A DNA stretch of 64,000 nucleotides, from NCBI GenBank assembly GCA_048296855.1, contig CP182631.1; one strand, written 5' to 3'. Under the pieces are notes generated by a model. That model made no database searches, had not been told where the DNA came from, and saw nothing but the letters and a program-made list of their open reading frames with translations. Position numbers and translations under genes: made by a program. This document shows, piece after piece, positions 18,428 to 26,668 of this stretch. The DNA is from Pseudocolwellia sp048296855 (lineage in GTDB: Bacteria; Pseudomonadota; Gammaproteobacteria; Enterobacterales; Alteromonadaceae). Within the stretch, counting starts at the first letter, position 1. Every line of letters starts with the position of its first letter.

Positions 18428-20791
18428 TTAGAAAGAATGAGTAAGGGTTAACTTGGCGTTAATGGGTAATTCAGGAAATACTAAGGTTGCGCCAAAGTAA
18501 CCGCCTTCAAATACTGGACGCCAATTCTTTTGATTAGTCACGTTATTTACGTCAAAACGTAATTTTGTACTTGGCGTAAAGGTATAGCTGGTATTAACGT
18601 TTAGGGTGTATTGATCTCTAATATTAACCGTTGCTAAAAAGTCTAATGGATAACTCTTGGTATATAGACCAGAGAAACCCGCTTGCCATTGCGCACTAAT
18701 TGAATATTGGCCATTAACACTAAAAGATTGCTCAGGAATACCTTGTACTTGCCTATTCGACGGAGCAAAAGAAGTAAAGCTTGGTGCACCAACACTTGTA
18801 CCTGCAATAATGTCTGGACGTGAATTATCAAACGCATCGGCTATTTGAGCAGAGTCTTGGCTGCTTGCTGAATTGTCGTAACTTGCATCAATATAGCTGT
18901 AACCTGCACTTATCCAATAAGGATAAGCATCGTAAAACACTTGGCTTTCAAAACCTTGTGTACGAATACCGGTATTACTACCGTCTCTATTACGTAAACT
19001 ACGACGTTGACTAAATACAGCGCCATCAGCATACCAATCGCTATCAGTGGGCGCGTATTTCAAACCAACTTCAACTAACGTATTTTCAGTAGCAAAATTT
19101 TGCTCACTAATAATGTTACCACCACCTAATGCGGTACCACCTGCCATACTGTTTGATGTCGCTTCGTTATAACTCGCTGTACCATAAGCAGTAAAGTCGC
19201 TGGTAAGCGTATAATTAAAGCTTAAATGCGCTGAATGTAATACTTCATGAATGCTGTCGCTTGCTGCAACTTGACCTTCTGGTGCTATAGGATCACTTGC
19301 TTTAACATCATAAAAGTCTGCGCGGTAGCCAACAGTAGTATGTAAATTAGTAGTCCAGTCTGAATCGTGTTGAATGGCTAAACCTGTTTGTATAGAGCGT
19401 GAATCGGTAGTATCTGACAAATTAAAGTCGCCCGTACCATCGTTATTCGTATCGTATTGCGCACCTGGTGAAACAAAAACACCGGGGCGAAGCTCAACTA
19501 AACGCGCTTGTTGTTCTGCGGTTAAAGGAATACGACGATTTGAAATGGGGCCCGTTAAATCAATAGGTGAATCAGCTTCAGTTGTAAATTGACTGTAACC
19601 TAATACTTTGTTGTAGCGCACATCTAAAGCAAAAATAGTTTGCTGATCGCTATTCCATAAATAACTAAGTTCTGTTCTATTTTGTGCAGTATCTGCGCCA
19701 TCGATAATTTCAACAAAACTGTTTTGTGAAATTTCTTCACGTTGTAAGTGTTGAAAATACGTTGTGTTTTTAAGCAACAAGCTTGGAGTCAGTTCACGTT
19801 TATAAACACTGTGTAATAAATAGGTAGTGGCTTCGTTTTGATTGTCTGGATCTGTTAATACCGTGCTTCTATCTAATTTAACTTGCCCTGTTGGAGAAAC
19901 AATTGAACCTGCTGCTGGTACAGTACTGCCATTGCTTTGAACGCCTTGACCTGTAATGTACAAACCATTGTCAATCAAGGCTTGTGTTGGGCGATTAATG
20001 CCCGCGTTGTCGGTAAATTCAACTTGGAATAATTCAAAGTTTATATCCCAGCTACTTTTATCGTCAGGTAAAATACGTAATGCAGCATATAAGCTGTCGC
20101 TTTCCATACCCGCGTAATCATAAAAACTGCCGTTATCTATATGTTCAGCACTTATTCTAAAGCCGACTTTATCTTTAATAATAGCGCCCGTGTAATCAAC
20201 TTGCGCTCGATATTGATCCCAACGTGCTGCCGATAAATTAACTTTGCCTTTGCTTTCATCTGTTGAAGCGGTTTTAGAATGTAAATTAACAAAACCACCA
20301 TTACGTTGGCTTGAGCCGAATAACACCGGTGGAGCACCTTTCACTACATCTATTTGTTCTACCGAGTTAAATGATAACGGTACACCAAAACCATTGTTAC
20401 CTGCTTGACGTCGAGTTCCGTCTTGAAACAGTTCACCTAACTGACCACGAATAGTCGGTAAACTTGGCGCACCAAAGCCACTAGCCGAGTATGTGTTTGG
20501 GCTAACCGCTAAAACATCTTGTAATGTCGTAATGTTAAGTTGCTCAATTAACTCACTGGAAATAGGCGTAACAGAACGTGCGATATCTTTTAGCGCTAAG
20601 TTATCACCAAATGGGCCATCAATAGCGGCATCTTTAACTGATAAGCCTTGGGAATTATTTGCTTGTCCTAGCACTTCAATCACTTCTAATGCATTATCTT
20701 TTGATTCTTGTGCGGCATAGCCAACAAAAGGGATATTTAATACGGTGGCTATTGATAAAGCCAAATGTGCGTGCTTCAAACTTTTACTCAC
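18428..20791 (-). CDS. TonB-dependent receptor, ferric-siderophore-receptor type
   Basis: Outer-membrane receptor of 787 residues. A signal peptide (about 26 residues ending GYAA) is followed by a plug domain (IEVLGQ TonB-box region, TIRGQ, IDVVKGAPPVLFGSSQRNGG) and a C-terminal barrel ending in aromatic F (LTLTHSF). The plug resembles FhuE-like siderophore or metal-chelate receptors, but the ligand is unknown. The start is GTG with AAGGGGA 10 nt upstream; a 10-bp palindrome AGTTGCAACT lies at 20825–20834 in the leader. It is the first gene of the minus-strand run that includes the YnjBCD importer, suggesting that receptor and ABC transporter handle the same substrate across both membranes. 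Confidence 0.85.
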   Translation of the reverse strand: MSKSLKHAHLALSIATVLNIPFVGYAAQESKDNALEVIEVLGQANNSQGLSVKDAAIDGPFGDNLALKDIARSVTPISSELIEQLNITTLQDVLAVSPNTYSASGFGAPSLPTIRGQLGELFQDGTRRQAGNNGFGVPLSFNSVEQIDVVKGAPPVLFGSSQRNGGFVNLHSKTASTDESKGKVNLSAARWDQYRAQVDYTGAIIKDKVGFRISAEHIDNGSFYDYAGMESDSLYAALRILPDDKSSWDINFELFQVEFTDNAGINRPTQALIDNGLYITGQGVQSNGSTVPAAGSIVSPTGQVKLDRSTVLTDPDNQNEATTYLLHSVYKRELTPSLLLKNTTYFQHLQREEISQNSFVEIIDGADTAQNRTELSYLWNSDQQTIFALDVRYNKVLGYSQFTTEADSPIDLTGPISNRRIPLTAEQQARLVELRPGVFVSPGAQYDTNNDGTGDFNLSDTTDSRSIQTGLAIQHDSDWTTNLHTTVGYRADFYDVKASDPIAPEGQVAASDSIHEVLHSAHLSFNYTLTSDFTAYGTASYNEATSNSMAGGTALGGGNIISEQNFATENTLVEVGLKYAPTDSDWYADGAVFSQRRSLRNRDGSNTGIRTQGFESQVFYDAYPYWISAGYSYIDASYDNSASSQDSAQIADAFDNSRPDIIAGTSVGAPSFTSFAPSNRQVQGIPEQSFSVNGQYSISAQWQAGFSGLYTKSYPLDFLATVNIRDQYTLNVNTSYTFTPSTKLRFDVNNVTNQKNWRPVFEGGYFGATLVFPELPINAKLTLTHSF

Positions 20792-20974
20792 TATTATTTT
20801 ATCCCCTTGCTATATAAAGATATGAGTTGCAACTATAACCTGCATATTGAATAACAACGGGGATATTATGTTATTGATGGGCATTAAGACCTTGAGCCAC
20901 CTAAATAACTTTCACATAATTTATATGTTTTGATCTTTTAACTAGCGTACCGTAAATTTCTGGAGCAAGTCCTC

Positions 20975-21172
20975 ATGCTGGATGAATATTTCCACACAGT
21001 ATTTAATAGACTGTATCGTTCTCCGATGAAAGCGACCATTCAGAAAGTTAAATATAATGACGATATTGAAATAATCGAATTAGAAATACCAAAAGATGGT
21101 ATTCATATAGTGAACAGCGGAGTTTCAAAGCAACCACATAGAATAGTTACCATCAATAATAAGTGTTACTAA
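20975..21172 (+). CDS. Possible small hypothetical protein
   Basis: Open frame of 65 codons that I do not recognise, with GGAG 9 nt upstream of its ATG. The sequence is mixed charged and hydrophobic with no domain, signal peptide or membrane helix. It lies divergently from the TonB receptor in an otherwise non-coding stretch. It may be a remnant or chance frame. Confidence 0.25.
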   Translation: MLDEYFHTVFNRLYRSPMKATIQKVKYNDDIEIIELEIPKDGIHIVNSGVSKQPHRIVTINNKCY

Positions 21173-21290
21173 AGCCTCCCAGATTTGTAAAGTGACATAT
21201 TAACTTGATGTGTTTAGTATATATCCCCTTCGTAGTGCTTTTTATAAGGGAACGACCATTATTACAAAGCATTGCCTTGAATTGATATCG

Positions 21291-21332
21291 CTCAAGTGCT
21301 CTGAAATAGCCTCTTGATTGGTAACGGGTATA
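21291..21332. repeat. Dispersed palindromic repeat, partial copy
   Basis: The half TTGATTGGTAACGGGTATA at 21314–21332 is identical to one arm (reverse complement) of the repeat at 56341–56398. It is preceded by the shared core CTCTGAAATA. The opposite arm is degenerate or missing. Confidence 0.6.
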
Positions 21333-21395
21333 TAATCGTTCTCAATAAACGATAATTTTGGGGCGTTTAAATTTCGTATATAAAAGGTGATAATT

Positions 21396-22121
21396 ATGTC
21401 AAGAAGTAATCTGATAGTGTTATTAACATTTATGTTAAATAGTTTTACGGTTTGTTCTGTGATGGCACAGAGTTATTCTGACAAAATAAAGGATAACGGT
21501 AGTCTGCGTATAGATCATATTGTTGTTGCTGCTTCTGATCTAAATAAAGGAAGCAAGCAAATTAAGGACATAACTGGAGTTGATACCGTCTTTGGTGGAT
21601 TGCACCCTGGAGGAACTCAAAACTCTCTAATATCACTTGGCCCGCAAACATACTTAGAGGTGTTAGCACCTCAAGAAAAAAACAAAGTACCCAAGTTAGC
21701 AGAGTGGCTTTTACCTTTTGATCATGCGACTCCTATGCGCTTTGCTGTTTCAACAAAAGATATTAAGACGACTAAAAGTTGGCTTCAAAAACATGGTTAC
21801 CATACAACAGATCTAAAACCAGGAGGACGTACTTTACCAAACGGAGATACCTTGATGTGGACTTCGATGACCATTAAGGATCCTGTAATTAATGGTTCTC
21901 CATTCTTCATTCAATGGGATAAACGATCGCCACATCCAGCCGCTACATCTCCAATAGGTTGTGAGTTTCATTCATTAATGGTGATTAGCTCTCAATCAGA
22001 TGAACTCGAAACACTCTTTAATATCTTGGGACTGGAAATTATCGTTGAAAATTTAGATGGTCGTAATCCCACAATGCAAGTATTGCTCGACTGCCCCAAA
22101 GGACGAGTACAATTAAAGTAA
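21396..22121 (+). CDS. Secreted VOC/glyoxalase-like domain protein
   Basis: Protein of 241 residues with an N-terminal signal peptide (ending about SVMAQ) and a Glyoxalase_3-type VOC domain. Supporting stretches are LRIDHIVVAASDLNKG at the domain start, GGLHPGGTQNSLISLG and TYLEVLAPQ. Such proteins bind a metal through His and Glu residues and act as dioxygenases, lyases or binding proteins; the substrate is unknown, and export to the periplasm is unusual for a VOC enzyme. The ATG at 21396 follows AAAAGG; a GTG at 21387 is in frame but sits inside the ribosome binding site. No operon partner. Confidence 0.72.
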   Translation: MSRSNLIVLLTFMLNSFTVCSVMAQSYSDKIKDNGSLRIDHIVVAASDLNKGSKQIKDITGVDTVFGGLHPGGTQNSLISLGPQTYLEVLAPQEKNKVPKLAEWLLPFDHATPMRFAVSTKDIKTTKSWLQKHGYHTTDLKPGGRTLPNGDTLMWTSMTIKDPVINGSPFFIQWDKRSPHPAATSPIGCEFHSLMVISSQSDELETLFNILGLEIIVENLDGRNPTMQVLLDCPKGRVQLK

Positions 22122-22537
22122 ACAGTATCTAAATGTAGAATTTGATAAAACCACAACAATCGTAATTTCTGGAGCAGCGATATTTAATAATAGATTGCAG
22201 CAGGAATAACCTTTTACAAGCGCAACGACTATTAAATAAAATGATTACAAATAGGTTACTTAGTTTTAACTAGAGTCTGTTGATCTTTCATGTTTAAATT
22301 TTGTTTGAATTAAATACTTGTTGCTCGCGGCGCAAGGGATCTAGCATAGTTGTGCTATGTAAATTCATTGCAACAATGAGCAACAAGCATTTAAACGGAT
22401 CTGTAGAACAGCGTTTATTTGCCATTTATACAACATTATCGCCTATTAGAGTAGAATAGAAACATATCCTCTGCCTTGTATAAAAGGCTAACGCTGATGT
22501 AAAAACAATCAGCAAATCTCAACAGACCATAGTTCAA
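22122..22537. other. Intergenic region carrying a MITE-like element
   Basis: 416 bp without a coding gene between the VOC gene (plus) and dgoA (minus), which converge. It is mostly occupied by the inverted-repeat element at 22275–22527. No other clear terminator for either gene is seen, so hairpins in the element may serve as one. Confidence 0.6.
22275..22527. mobile_element. MITE-like element with 9-bp terminal inverted repeats
   Basis: A 253-bp non-coding block bounded by GTCTGTTGA (22275–22283) and its exact reverse complement TCAACAGAC (22519–22527). Inside are nested palindromes: a long imperfect inverted repeat whose core CTTGTTGCTC (22317–22326) matches GAGCAACAAG (22378–22387), a hairpin CATAG-TTGTG-CTATG (22345–22359) and a hairpin CATTG-CAA-CAATG (22366–22378). 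No transposase is encoded, and I did not identify a target-site duplication. This fits a non-autonomous element or a large repeat of the REP/BIME kind; other copies in the genome would be decisive. Confidence 0.5.
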
Positions 22538-23176
22538 TTATTTAGAGGTGAGACTTTTAAATGTTTCAACAAATTGCTTTGCATTTGCACGTACTTGCTC
22601 ATCTGTCATATTAGGTTTATATAAAGATGAACCTAAACCAAAACCGTTAGCACCAATATCTAATAAAGGTTTCATACTTTCTACAGTAGGATCAATTCCG
22701 CCAACAGGGAAAGAAAGTGTTTCGGGAGGTAATACAGATTTTAATGCTTTGTAACCATCTAAACCTAAAGCTGAAACAGGAAATAACTTAATGCCTGTTG
22801 CGCCAGCAGCTATGGCATCAAATGCTTCAGTTGGTGTAACTATACCTGGAAAAGTTGCACAGCCAGCAGCAACAGAAAGTTTAATTACTTCTGTATTCAT
22901 ATTAGGTGTAACCACTAAGTTAGCGCCTGTCGCAATTACGTCTTTAGCTTTTTGTGGCGTAGTAACCGTACCAGCACCAATAAGATATTTATCACCAAAA
23001 GCGTCAACTAGCTTTTTAATACTGACTAATGGATCAGGGCTATTTAATGGCACTTCAATCATTGTAAAGCCTTCATCAATTAAGATTTGGCCAATGCGCA
23101 CGACGTTTTCAGGTAATACGCCACGAATGATGGCTATTAAGGGAAGATGCTCTTCAAGTTTGTAACCTTTAGTCAT
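22538..23176 (-). CDS. dgoA: 2-dehydro-3-deoxy-6-phosphogalactonate aldolase
   Basis: Cytoplasmic class I aldolase of the KDPG/KDPGal family, 212 residues, cleaving 2-keto-3-deoxy-6-phosphogalactonate to pyruvate and glyceraldehyde-3-phosphate. Visible hallmarks are LIAIIRG near the start, the Glu in IEVPLNSP, the GAGTV loop, and the Schiff-base lysine in GIKLFP. It follows dgoK on the same strand, which favours the galactonate over the gluconate isomer. The start at 23176 lies 4 nt after the dgoK stop with AAGG 8 nt upstream; the in-frame ATG at 23191 would overlap dgoK. No galactonate dehydratase is nearby. Confidence 0.88.
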   Translation of the reverse strand: MTKGYKLEEHLPLIAIIRGVLPENVVRIGQILIDEGFTMIEVPLNSPDPLVSIKKLVDAFGDKYLIGAGTVTTPQKAKDVIATGANLVVTPNMNTEVIKLSVAAGCATFPGIVTPTEAFDAIAAGATGIKLFPVSALGLDGYKALKSVLPPETLSFPVGGIDPTVESMKPLLDIGANGFGLGSSLYKPNMTDEQVRANAKQFVETFKSLTSK

Positions 23177-23180
23177 TATT

Positions 23181-24092
23181 TTAACCTTCATTTAAAACGG
23201 TGATTAAATCTGCCATACCAGCAAGAAAACACTCGTCACCACTGATATAAGTTGAAAATATTGAGAGTTCGGTACAAGCTGTTTTGTATCTTTCACACAA
23301 ACTTTTACCACCCACTAAAAATACGTGGTTATTCTTCAAACTTTTTAATTCGTTACCAATTAATAAACCTGATAAATAATCTAATACTTCATTTTCTTCA
23401 ATATTATTAAATAATCTGTGTGTTCTTGCAGCAAATAAGGTACTCGTTAAACTATTGGTTAACTGCCCTTCTTTTACGCCTCGAGTAAAAGCGACTTGGC
23501 TATCAACCTGTTCCGGTAAACCTTTACCTAAGATGGTATATTTTGAAATAACTGAAAACAGCTCGCCTGTCATGAATGATGAAAAACTCGTCATTTTACC
23601 ATTAATAAAATTAGCATGTTTGCTGTGTGTACCAGGTAAAATAGCATCTAAAGAGCTTTGTTTAACTATTTTGGCTAAACCAAAAAGTTGAACTTCTTCA
23701 CCACGCATTACATCATAAGCGCCTGTTTCAGATTGATGGCTTACTCCTGGAATAATGACCGCTTGTGGTCCCCACGGTAAATCAAAACGATGTGCTTTTT
23801 TAAGTAAGCCTGCTTCGTCAATCGAAGTGCTTGCATATTCTACGTTAACCCAACCTAATTGAGATCCAACCATACCAGCCATATAAATAGGCAATAATTC
23901 AAAATGTTCAATCCAGCCATTTAAAACACTTTTTAATGCTTTAGCAAAATTACCGTCATCAACTTGTAACAAGCCCATAGGTAATTCTTTTTTATCTAGC
24001 ATCTTACCCTTTGCATTCATTACAAACGCACGAAAATTTGTCGTACCCCAGTCCACAATTAAGTGGCTTGCTGTTTTATTTATATCACTCAT
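23181..24092 (-). CDS. dgoK: 2-dehydro-3-deoxygalactonokinase
   Basis: Cytoplasmic sugar-acid kinase of 303 residues, phosphorylating 2-keto-3-deoxygalactonate with ATP at C6. The N-terminal phosphate loop reads VDWGTTNFRAF, and AGMVGSQLGW and PGTHSKH are family features. It is transcribed just ahead of dgoA, giving the lower half of the De Ley–Doudoroff-type galactonate route; in marine bacteria the same two steps also drain 3,6-anhydro-L-galactose from red-algal polysaccharides. A strong inverted repeat at 24114–24143, 21 bp upstream of the start, is a likely operator. Confidence 0.88.
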   Translation of the reverse strand: MSDINKTASHLIVDWGTTNFRAFVMNAKGKMLDKKELPMGLLQVDDGNFAKALKSVLNGWIEHFELLPIYMAGMVGSQLGWVNVEYASTSIDEAGLLKKAHRFDLPWGPQAVIIPGVSHQSETGAYDVMRGEEVQLFGLAKIVKQSSLDAILPGTHSKHANFINGKMTSFSSFMTGELFSVISKYTILGKGLPEQVDSQVAFTRGVKEGQLTNSLTSTLFAARTHRLFNNIEENEVLDYLSGLLIGNELKSLKNNHVFLVGGKSLCERYKTACTELSIFSTYISGDECFLAGMADLITVLNEG

Positions 24093-24113
24093 TTATATTA
24101 CAACTCATATTTA

Positions 24114-24143
24114 TAGCCATTTCACTCATCAATGAAATAGCTA
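24114..24143. promoter_or_regulatory. Operator-like inverted repeat upstream of dgoK
   Basis: TAGCCATTTCA (24114–24124) and TGAAATAGCTA (24133–24143) are inverted repeats matching at 10 of 11 positions with an 8-nt spacer. It sits 21 bp upstream of the dgoK start, where a repressor would block transcription or translation. The binding protein is not known. Confidence 0.45.
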
Positions 24144-24226
24144 TTACAGAAAAACATTTCCCAAGCTAACCTAGGATTTTCATTAAGATCTTACTCATTC
24201 TTATTCCAGTGCTTCAATCTAATTAA

Positions 24227-24459
24227 TTAACCTCAACTCGGGTTAATGAATGTTAGTGAATGAATTAAAGCTATTACTTATCAACAATTTAATATATATC
24301 GTTATTTTCTTAAGCTATATTAGTCTCTCAACATTGATATTTTTGTGTATAACAAGGCGAATTTTTCTATCTAATAGCAGGCTATTAGTCATAAATTCAA
24401 CGAAGTTAGGCATAAAAATAGCTTGTTGAGTAACTTTGCTTATCCCGAGCTGAGGTTAA
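24227..24459. repeat. Inverted-repeat element (dispersed family)
   Basis: A 233-bp non-coding block with 16-bp terminal inverted repeats: TTAACCTCAACTCGGG (24227–24242) and CCCGAGCTGAGGTTAA (24444–24459), matching at 15 of 16. The 30 bases 24227–24256 reappear on the other strand at 38411–38440 with 28 of 30 identical, so this is a dispersed repeat, not a unique operator. No coding capacity. Confidence 0.6.
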
Positions 24460-24569
24460 CTAGCTAAGGTATTAGGAATATTTTATACACCTAAGTTTAC
24501 ATATTAATGTTAACAATCAAAAGACACCATATTTTAAATAAATAGACAATGTTAAGAATGATTTTTATA

Positions 24570-24629
24570 GTTATACGCGAACCCTTCAAGATGCCGGTTT
24601 CAGTGGGACCTTGAGTGGTAATGGGTATA
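24570..24629. repeat. Dispersed palindromic repeat copy
   Basis: The right arm TTGAGTGGTAATGGGTATA (24611–24629) matches the arm of the copies at 53689–53746 and 56341–56398. The left arm begins TTATACGCGAACCCTTCAAG. The core AAGATGCC-GGTTTCAGTGG is shared with the decayed copy at 5690–5735. It lies just downstream of the minus-strand gene ending at 24637. Confidence 0.5.
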
Positions 24630-24636
24630 TCACAAT

Positions 24637-25980
24637 CTAATCGTACAAAGTTAATTCTGCTAACCGTTCATCAAGAACCGAAATCATTTTTTTATATTCT
24701 ATTGAATCAACATCTCGGTAATCAAGATTGAATGTATCCGCTGAAATACCTTCTGGTATGCCATGAATTTCAGGCATGAAGTCACTTTCTTCAATATTTT
24801 TACTGAATAGTTTTTGTAATCGAAGTGCTGATGCCTCTGACGTTGTTGCTAGTTTAGCTAAACGAGTTCCAGCCCTATCAGCCATTAAGTCTGCAAAGCT
24901 GAAACCACTACCACCGGGGTTACTGTCTAGGAATTCTTTTATTTCACCAATGGCATCACTTGCTGAGCTATTGCCAAACAATTGTAAAGCAACAGAATAA
25001 ATAAAGTGTTTTTGTAAGTCTATACGGTTACGTAAAGTCACTTTATTTCTTAAAAAGTTTCGTTTCCTTATTTGTGCTTCATTTAAATTTGAAACATCGC
25101 CAACAAGTAATTCAAAAGTGTCAGAACCAAAATAAAGAGCCAACGCCATTAACGCTGAGTAGTTTTCTTGTACCGCACGCTTTTTACTTTGTGATTGGCT
25201 GGTGTTCGCTACAGATGTTTGCTGATGTGCTAACGTAAACATAAACTGAATGTAGTAAGCGAGTTTTCTATTTTTACTGGCTGGGTTTTCTAGCTGATCT
25301 AAATGCTCAGCTAAAGCATGATGATAAAATTTTATTTTAGGTACATCACCAAAAAGAGCAAGGTTATCTCTTAAGGCAAAAAGTGCCGAAGAACTTTTAT
25401 TTAACTCATTCATTTCTTGTGGAATAAATAAGCTTGTACGTATATGTTGATCGTTTAGCTTAACCCATTGCACCATAGAAACTAAATTTGTTCCTAGCTT
25501 ATCTTGTATAAACCAATCAACAAACCAACGGCTAAAAGATACCAGTTGATTACCTGAAAATGTTAAGCCACCTACATTAACATCGCCGAGATTTATACCG
25601 TTATTAGAAGGATGCAGATCACCAGAAATATTCAAATATTTAAATGTCTTAGGAAAAGGCAATTCAATCGACACCTTAATTTTAGCTGCTTCATTTAGAA
25701 TAATAACATCAGATGAAATTTGTGGAAAAGCTCGATTTAGCAAGGCATTCAAACCATTAATTTCAGTTTGAGATAAAGACAATAAAACAGGCTGTTTCTT
25801 ATTTTTTAAAGAGTCTATAAAACGTTTCGCTGCCGCTTTGCTTTGGGTAGCCGCTTGCACATTAACAGCATTGTAGTTTTTAAATTGAGGTTGGGATTGC
25901 AGTGCAAGAAAGCTCACAATACTAATAAAAATCATACTAGTAATAATGAGCAGTCCTAATATTTTAAATGCTAATTTCAA
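24637..25980 (-). CDS. Membrane-anchored hypothetical protein
   Basis: Protein of 447 residues that I do not recognise. Residues about 5–27 are a hydrophobic signal anchor; the rest is predicted to be periplasmic, with an N-terminal beta-rich part (to about residue 170, with the Gly/Asn-rich stretch NGINLGDVNVGG) and a C-terminal helical part from about 230. The start is TTG, supported by AGGTG just upstream; the next in-frame ATG is 15 codons later, inside the membrane segment. It is followed at the 3' side by a dispersed repeat. It lies 43 nt downstream of dcd on the same strand and may be co-transcribed. Confidence 0.6.
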   Translation of the reverse strand: MKLAFKILGLLIITSMIFISIVSFLALQSQPQFKNYNAVNVQAATQSKAAAKRFIDSLKNKKQPVLLSLSQTEINGLNALLNRAFPQISSDVIILNEAAKIKVSIELPFPKTFKYLNISGDLHPSNNGINLGDVNVGGLTFSGNQLVSFSRWFVDWFIQDKLGTNLVSMVQWVKLNDQHIRTSLFIPQEMNELNKSSSALFALRDNLALFGDVPKIKFYHHALAEHLDQLENPASKNRKLAYYIQFMFTLAHQQTSVANTSQSQSKKRAVQENYSALMALALYFGSDTFELLVGDVSNLNEAQIRKRNFLRNKVTLRNRIDLQKHFIYSVALQLFGNSSASDAIGEIKEFLDSNPGGSGFSFADLMADRAGTRLAKLATTSEASALRLQKLFSKNIEESDFMPEIHGIPEGISADTFNLDYRDVDSIEYKKMISVLDERLAELTLYD

Positions 25981-26023
25981 GAAACACCTAACAAAACAAG
26001 TAATAAAATATGATAAAAGTTAA

Positions 26024-26617
26024 TTATTCAGAAGTATCGTCTTGACTAATACGACTCGCCACAGCCCCCTTCTGACCTTTATATTTAGCATCATCTCTTT
26101 TATTGTATGGACGTAACGCACTGCTCGACATCGTTTCAAAGTTTAATGCTGCTATTTTCATTTTAGGACGTAAAGCTAAAGGTAATTTACCGCTATTATA
26201 AAACTCTAAAACGATTTGACCTGACCAGCCGGGATCAATTCGATGTGCTGTAACGTGTACCATTAACCCTAAACGCGCTAATGACGAACGACCATCTAAC
26301 CAGCCTACAATATCATCAGGTAAAGTAACTGACTCATACGTTACTGCTAAAGCAAGTTCACCGGGGTGTAAGAAAAAAGCATCACCATCTGCAATATGAA
26401 TTTCGTCACTCATTACCGAGTTCATAGCTTCTTGCATTTCAGCTTTAGGACCACTTAAATCAATATAGGGGGCTGTATGTTCTTTAAAAACTCTAAATTC
26501 GTTGCCTAGTCTAATATCAACACTTACCCCTGAGATCATTGAAACATCAGGCATTGGATCAATACAAATTTTTCCATCGTTAATAGATTGTTCTATATCT
26601 TTATCAGACAGTCTCAT
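26024..26617 (-). CDS. dcd: dCTP deaminase
   Basis: Cytoplasmic enzyme of 197 residues converting dCTP to dUTP plus ammonia for dTMP synthesis. Family features seen are GRSSLARLGL, HRIDPGWSGQIVLEF with the catalytic Glu, and the C-terminal YKGQKG. Length agrees with E. coli Dcd (193). It lies 51 nt downstream of mrp on the same strand, an arrangement common in gammaproteobacteria. Confidence 0.95.
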   Translation of the reverse strand: MRLSDKDIEQSINDGKICIDPMPDVSMISGVSVDIRLGNEFRVFKEHTAPYIDLSGPKAEMQEAMNSVMSDEIHIADGDAFFLHPGELALAVTYESVTLPDDIVGWLDGRSSLARLGLMVHVTAHRIDPGWSGQIVLEFYNSGKLPLALRPKMKIAALNFETMSSSALRPYNKRDDAKYKGQKGAVASRISQDDTSE

Positions 26618-26668
26618 ACTTTTTTTCTTCTATAATTATGTGGCAGTTATATGTCTGTTATCTAAAAA

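Larger units (their letters stand above)
24093..24636. other. Intergenic region upstream of dgoK with repeats
   Basis: 544 bp without a gene. It contains an operator-like inverted repeat close to dgoK (24114–24143), an inverted-repeat element at 24227–24459 and a dispersed palindromic repeat at 24570–24629. The rest is AT-rich and shows nothing further. Confidence 0.6.

Noticed and set aside
22791..23165. 124-codon plus-strand frame
   Set aside because: It is the antisense shadow of dgoA; the sequence has no domain and dgoA is certain.
22538..24092. Calling the aldolase a gluconate-type Entner–Doudoroff KDPG aldolase (Eda)
   Set aside because: Its direct partner is a 2-keto-3-deoxygalactonate kinase, which favours DgoA; edd is not present.
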